A stretch of 10,913 nucleotides of DNA from Alphaproteobacteria bacterium UBA2966 (GTDB taxonomy: Bacteria > Pseudomonadota > Alphaproteobacteria > UBA2966): contig DEBC01000115.1 in assembly GCA_002348365.1 (NCBI GenBank), positions 1 through 10,913 of the forward strand, given 5' to 3'. Each line of letters opens with the position of its first letter. Positions within the stretch are counted from its first letter, which is position 1. The notes under the pieces are model-generated. The model saw nothing but the letters and a program-made list of their open reading frames with translations, searched no databases and had not been told where the DNA came from. This document shows positions 7,145-10,913 of the stretch, one piece after another. Made by a program: the position numbers and the translations under genes.

Positions 7145-8941
7145 TTGACAGTTTTGCGTAGAAGTGAATTGGGCTCTCGTACTCCACCCCAGGGCTGGCG
7201 GAGCACTCTCAACGCGTTCGGTGTTCTCGTCGGAGAGTATCCCGGGCATGTCGCCGCAAGTGCTGGCGCACAAGTATTGGTCGGATTGACCGAAGGTATC
7301 GGAGTCGCCGCATTGCTGCCACTGCTGAGCTTGGTCTCAGGCCCAGGTGGTGGTGGCGATGCGACTGGCATCGGACATATGATCGCCGAAGGTTTCGAGA
7401 TCATTGGCCTGCCGATGAACTTGGGTACCGTCCTGACCGTGATCGTTGCTGCTGTGGTGCTTCGTTCAGTGTTCACCATTGCTGCGATGGCTCAAGTCGG
7501 ATTCGCCCGCGCCCGTGTGTCAGCGGACCTGCGCCATCGCATGCTCTGGGGCGAAGTGCGCGCACGTTGGTCACACTTTACGGTTCTGCCTCCAGGTCGT
7601 CTCGCGGCAGCAGTTACGAGTGAGGCGGCCCGCACTGGAGACATGTATGTATCACTGGCGAAGATGATTGCTGATGTAGTCCGGGTCGGTATTCACATTG
7701 GAATCGCGTTCGCAATTTCTTGGCCGGTCACGATTGGAGCGTTGTTAGTAGGTGGATTGACTGCTGTGATTTTGGCGCGCCTCGTGACTCTTTCCCGGCA
7801 AGTAGGGGGCCGACAGACCAGCCTCCTCGCTAGCATAACCTCCCGAATGGTGGACGGAATTGGGGGCATGAAGGCCGTGAAGGCGATGGGCCGGGAGGCG
7901 CGCCTGGGCAGGATTCTCGAAGAGGAAGTTCGGGACCTGAAAGACGCCGAACGCTGGCAGGTGATCCTCACGCAAACCGTTCGCTCGGTCCAAGAACCGA
8001 TCATGATCGGAGCGTTGGCCCTGGGGCTTTATTTGATACTTGATCAGTGGACGGGAAAGCTGGATGTGCTGTTGGTGCTCGCTCTGCTATACGCCCGTTC
8101 GGTACAAGGGATAAACAACCTGCATAAGAACTACCAGAACGCGGCCAGTAAGGATCCCTCGTTCTGGTTTGTTCGCGGTTTGGCTCGGGATGCCGAGGAG
8201 GCCGAAGAGATCACGACCGGCGGACGACAACCCCATTTCGTGAACGCTATCGAGTTCGAAGCTGTGAGATTTGGGTATTCTCAGACCCCGGTGCTACGCG
8301 ATGTCAGCTTCACCGTTCCACACGGCAGCTTCGTAGCGGTCACGGGGCAGTCGGGGGCCGGTAAGACGACGATTGCCGACTTGATTATCGGATTACATCG
8401 ACCCGACGCGGGCAGCATATCGGTCGATGGTGTTCAGCTTCATGAGCTGGATATCGCAAAATGGCGCCACATGATTGGATATGTTCCGCAGGAAATGTTC
8501 CTGTTCCACGATTCCATTGCCGCAAATGTGACATTGGGTGACTCCACTTTCCCAGAGACTGACATTGAGGATGCATTGCACCGCGCTGGTGCATGGGGCT
8601 TTGTTGATGGCCTACTTGATGGCCCGGCCACAATTGTAGGGGAACGCGGTAGTAAGCTTTCCGGGGGTCAGAGGCAGCGCATTGCCATTGCGCGCGCGCT
8701 GCTGCGCCGGCCGGAATTACTCATTCTGGATGAAGCGACAACAGCCCTGGACCCCGAGACGGAGCAGGCCATCTGCCAGACTTTGGCAAACATCGCGGGC
8801 GAGGTAACCGTATTAGCAATCTCGCACCAGCCGGCGCTGGTCGAGGCAGCGGATATCGTCTATCGAGTTGAGGGTGGTCAAGTGCGCTCCCTAAGCGGAG
8901 CTATCGGTCTTAATCACGTTCATGCGGCTGAATCGTCATGA
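7145..8941 (+). CDS. MsbA-type ABC exporter (fused membrane and ATPase domains)
   Basis: A half-transporter of about 598 residues that would work as a homodimer in the inner membrane. The N-terminal domain has six hydrophobic segments, near 36-62, 95-116, 175-193, 196-213, 284-300 and 306-320. The ATPase domain follows from about 367, with Walker A GQSGAGKT (401-408), Q-loop Gln449 in YVPQE, signature LSGGQRQR (505-512), Walker B LLILDE (525-530), D-loop ALD (534-536) and switch His561. All are intact, so it should hydrolyse ATP. Relatives flip lipid A, lipid-linked oligosaccharides (PglK) or glycolipids. In this cluster it is the only evident exporter of the finished or partly finished lipid-linked glycan. 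The start is unsure: TTG at 7145 is used, TTGs at 7154 and 7169 are also in frame, and none has a strong ribosome site. It overlaps the next gene by 20 bases. Confidence 0.93.
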   Translation: MTVLRRSELGSRTPPQGWRSTLNAFGVLVGEYPGHVAASAGAQVLVGLTEGIGVAALLPLLSLVSGPGGGGDATGIGHMIAEGFEIIGLPMNLGTVLTVIVAAVVLRSVFTIAAMAQVGFARARVSADLRHRMLWGEVRARWSHFTVLPPGRLAAAVTSEAARTGDMYVSLAKMIADVVRVGIHIGIAFAISWPVTIGALLVGGLTAVILARLVTLSRQVGGRQTSLLASITSRMVDGIGGMKAVKAMGREARLGRILEEEVRDLKDAERWQVILTQTVRSVQEPIMIGALALGLYLILDQWTGKLDVLLVLALLYARSVQGINNLHKNYQNAASKDPSFWFVRGLARDAEEAEEITTGGRQPHFVNAIEFEAVRFGYSQTPVLRDVSFTVPHGSFVAVTGQSGAGKTTIADLIIGLHRPDAGSISVDGVQLHELDIAKWRHMIGYVPQEMFLFHDSIAANVTLGDSTFPETDIEDALHRAGAWGFVDGLLDGPATIVGERGSKLSGGQRQRIAIARALLRRPELLILDEATTALDPETEQAICQTLANIAGEVTVLAISHQPALVEAADIVYRVEGGQVRSLSGAIGLNHVHAAESS

Positions 8942-10460
8942 GTTGCAGCGGTGGTCTCCTGTGCCGTCGGCGAACCGAGCGGACTACATTCCAAAAATCG
9001 TCAGCAGCTCAGTTTTAATGCGAATCGACGCACTGTTCCGATCTTGCGTGCGGGTGCTTGGTTGGAGGTTTCTTAAAGTGCTGGTCAAAGGCCGGTTCAT
9101 TGGCCTTGTGGCGGCACTATTTGGTTGGGTCATCGAAGAACGTCAATCAGGCGGTGCCATCCGCGCCGGCAGAGCAAAATCTGGAGATGATCGAATTACA
9201 CTTCTGGCGCTGTCACCAGACTATTTTCGTGGTGATCTCGATGCTTTTGTCGCTACACGCCGTGTACGGGTGCTGCAAATTCAAGAACGGTGGTTGACCC
9301 GCCTATTGTATCAGTTTTATCCGAGGGACGTTCAACTCCGGAGCAAAGCCTGGCGCTTCATGAATCCGGATCCCACACAAATTACTTACGCGGCTCGTCA
9401 AGAGTATCGATCATTTCTTGAAGCACTGTTGCCCAAGTTACTCTCCAAGTTTCGCGTGGATTGCATCATCAGTCATCACATCAATTATCTACCCGATATC
9501 GATTGGGGCTCGGTATCGAATAGTCTAGGGACACCTTATGTCGTGCTGTTTCGAGAAGGGTTTCTGAGCCACTCCCAACGCGAACATATTCGCGATCGAT
9601 TGGAACGAGCAGGGAGATATAGGTTCGAAGGAACCCATGTAGTGGTTCACAATGAAGCGATGCGGCAACTCTTGATTGGTGTTGGATTTGCGCAATCAAA
9701 TCGGATTAGTAGTCTTGGTGTAGTAAGAATGGATGAATTCCTCAAACGCATTGCCTCAAGTCAGAACGCCACCACCAGCGCAAAACGCGTGGTGCTTTTC
9801 CCATTCATTGTGCACGAGAAGGACGTTGACTGGTTTTATCCAGTTTTTCGAGATACCCACATTGCGTTCGCGGAATTGGCGGTGGAGCGACCCGACCTCC
9901 AGTTCATTATCAAGCCGAAGGGTCCACAGAGATTGTTTGAAGTATGGAAGCGTACAGCTGATCCCGCGTTTGCGGCAGCAGGAATCGATCCCTACACCCT
10001 TCCCAACATGACCATTCGCCACGATTTGGATGTCCAGGATTTAATTCTCAATAGCGCAGTAATATGTGGACACCAATCCACTACAGTTCTTGAAGCGGGT
10101 ATTGCCGGTAAGCCGGTGATTATTTGCCATTTCAAGAGCATTCGGGATCCTCGTTATAAGGAGCATATTCGACTAGCCGATCAACTCGATTGTTATGAAT
10201 TGGCGGACGACGGACAGCACCTCAAGGAACTGATCTTGGATAATCTTGAACATCCCATCGTCGCTTCTGAATTCGTCGAACGCCGGCGGCACGCGTTCTC
10301 GATCCATGTGTCAAATATCGAGGGAAACGCAACCCGGCAATACCTCGACTTGTTCGAACGCTTGTCTTCTCGGCGTTCAGCTGCCGAGACTATGGGCCGG
10401 TCCAGCGAACTTCCAAATCAGGTGACTGGATTGGAAGGTGAAAGGAATAGCGTCAGTTGA
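8922..10460 (+). CDS. Putative GT-B-like glycan transferase
   Basis: A protein of up to 512 residues. Residues 44-71 contain a basic and hydrophobic stretch that may lie on the membrane. The middle part, FRVDCIISHHINYL (177-190) and GTPYVVLFREGFL (203-215), fits the N-terminal domain of a GT-B fold. The C-terminal part has VVLFPFIVHEKDVDWFYP (290-307), LQFIIKPKGP (326-335) and the donor-site-like GHQSTTVLEAGIAGKPVI (383-400). These resemble the CDP-glycerol transferase and capsule-synthesis proteins of surface loci. The donor is unknown. It has the same general plan as the transferase at 247-1929, but the motifs differ enough that it is not an obvious recent duplicate. ATG at 8922 gives the longest frame, overlapping the ABC gene by 20 bases. 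ATG at 9018 is an alternative that removes 32 poorly structured residues. The stop overlaps the next TTG start. Confidence 0.75.
   Translation: MRLNRHELQRWSPVPSANRADYIPKIVSSSVLMRIDALFRSCVRVLGWRFLKVLVKGRFIGLVAALFGWVIEERQSGGAIRAGRAKSGDDRITLLALSPDYFRGDLDAFVATRRVRVLQIQERWLTRLLYQFYPRDVQLRSKAWRFMNPDPTQITYAARQEYRSFLEALLPKLLSKFRVDCIISHHINYLPDIDWGSVSNSLGTPYVVLFREGFLSHSQREHIRDRLERAGRYRFEGTHVVVHNEAMRQLLIGVGFAQSNRISSLGVVRMDEFLKRIASSQNATTSAKRVVLFPFIVHEKDVDWFYPVFRDTHIAFAELAVERPDLQFIIKPKGPQRLFEVWKRTADPAFAAAGIDPYTLPNMTIRHDLDVQDLILNSAVICGHQSTTVLEAGIAGKPVIICHFKSIRDPRYKEHIRLADQLDCYELADDGQHLKELILDNLEHPIVASEFVERRRHAFSIHVSNIEGNATRQYLDLFERLSSRRSAAETMGRSSELPNQVTGLEGERNSVS
10442..10446 (+). promoter_or_regulatory. 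Ribosome binding site of the terminal oxidoreductase gene
   Basis: AAGGA lies ten bases before the TTG at 10457, inside the end of the preceding gene. Together with the TTGA stop-start overlap and the immediate beginning of the Rossmann domain, it supports TTG as the true start. Confidence 0.5.
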
Positions 10461-10913
10461 CTGAATTTCGTGTAAAAATTTTTGGTGCTGGGTCCATTGG
10501 AAACCACCTTTGCCACGCGTCTCGTGTGCTCGGATGGCACGTAGATCTCTGTGATATTGACGGTGACGCACTTCGGCGCGCTCGCGAAGAGATCTACCCT
10601 TCTCGTTACGGCGCATGGGACGAAACAATTGGTCTGTATCATGCAGATGATGCACCTCGGGGCGGATACAACCTCATTGTCGTCGGGATTCCCCCTGATC
10701 ACCATGTTGATGTGGCAATGACTGCTCTCGAAGAAGAACCTGCGGCCCTTCTGATCGAGAAGCCCATTTGTGGACCAGGCCTTGAGGGGGCCAGCGAGCT
10801 TTTACGAAGCATTGAGAATAGCCCTACGAAATCGTTCGTTGGGTACAACCATGTCGTCGGAAGCGCCACCAAAAAGGTAGAAGAAGTTTTGGCGTCGGGG
10901 ACCGTTGGGGTTA
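10457..10913 (+). CDS. Gfo/Idh/MocA-type oxidoreductase, N-terminal part (partial)
   Basis: A frame opens at TTG (overlapping the previous stop as TTGA) and stays open for 152 codons to the window end, so the C-terminal substrate domain is missing from view. Residues 4-16 (FRVKIFGAGSIGN) form the dinucleotide-binding glycine loop. YNLIVVGIPPDHHVDVAM (71-88) is the second conserved strand and loop, and IEKPICG (100-106) holds the EKP motif that marks this family and carries the conserved lysine. GYNH (129-132) starts the linker to the missing domain. Such enzymes oxidise or reduce sugars or sugar nucleotides with NAD(P); in glycan operons they often make ketosugar or uronate intermediates. The substrate is unknown. 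The start is supported by AAGGA at 10442-10446. Confidence 0.88.
   Translation, partial: MTEFRVKIFGAGSIGNHLCHASRVLGWHVDLCDIDGDALRRAREEIYPSRYGAWDETIGLYHADDAPRGGYNLIVVGIPPDHHVDVAMTALEEEPAALLIEKPICGPGLEGASELLRSIENSPTKSFVGYNHVVGSATKKVEEVLASGTVGV

Noticed and set aside
1..10913. CRISPR array, tRNA, insertion sequence, attachment site or large repeat
   Set aside because: I saw no regularly spaced repeats, no tRNA-like sequence, no transposase motif and no long terminal repeats. The window is nearly all same-strand coding sequence.

Overview
The window is a dense, entirely plus-strand block of surface-glycan genes. Base composition is moderate to fairly high in GC, start codons include several TTGs, and junctions are short overlaps (ATGA, TTGA). 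This fits a Gram-negative bacterium, probably a proteobacterium, but nothing here fixes the genus. No rRNA, tRNA, CRISPR array, insertion sequence or integrase is visible.

Layout: (1) 1-206, the 3' end of an unrecognised gene. (2) 247-1929, a large GT-B-like putative transferase. (3) A gap of about 95 bp, the widest clear gap, then a non-hydrolysing UDP-GlcNAc 2-epimerase (wecB-like, 2025-3176). (4) 3179-6255, a tight module: a small VTT/DedA-like membrane protein, a soluble polyprenyl-phosphate-sugar-synthase-like GT2, and a multispanning GT-C-like protein whose frame is interrupted by an amber codon at 5644-5646. The C-terminal part continues in the same frame to 6255. (5) 6252-7121, a PhyH-type Fe(II)/2-oxoglutarate dioxygenase. 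(6) 7145-8941, an MsbA-type ABC exporter with fused membrane and ATPase domains. (7) 8922-10460, a second GT-B-like transferase. (8) 10457 to the window end, the N-terminal Rossmann part of a Gfo/Idh/MocA oxidoreductase.

Taken together, the genes look like part of an operon for a cell-surface polysaccharide or glycolipid. The epimerase would supply UDP-ManNAc. The GT2 would charge a polyprenyl phosphate with a sugar on the cytoplasmic face, and the GT-C protein would use that lipid-linked sugar on the outer face. The VTT protein is a candidate for moving or recycling the lipid carrier. The GT-B proteins would extend or cap the glycan, the dioxygenase and the oxidoreductase would tailor sugars or lipid, and the ABC exporter would flip a lipid-linked product. 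The gene families are read from motifs. The pathway assembly is inference.

The points most worth a second look are the in-frame amber codon splitting the GT-C gene and the GT2/VTT/GT-C arrangement, which resembles ArnC-ArnEF-ArnT or GtrB-GtrA-Gtr with a different kind of membrane partner.
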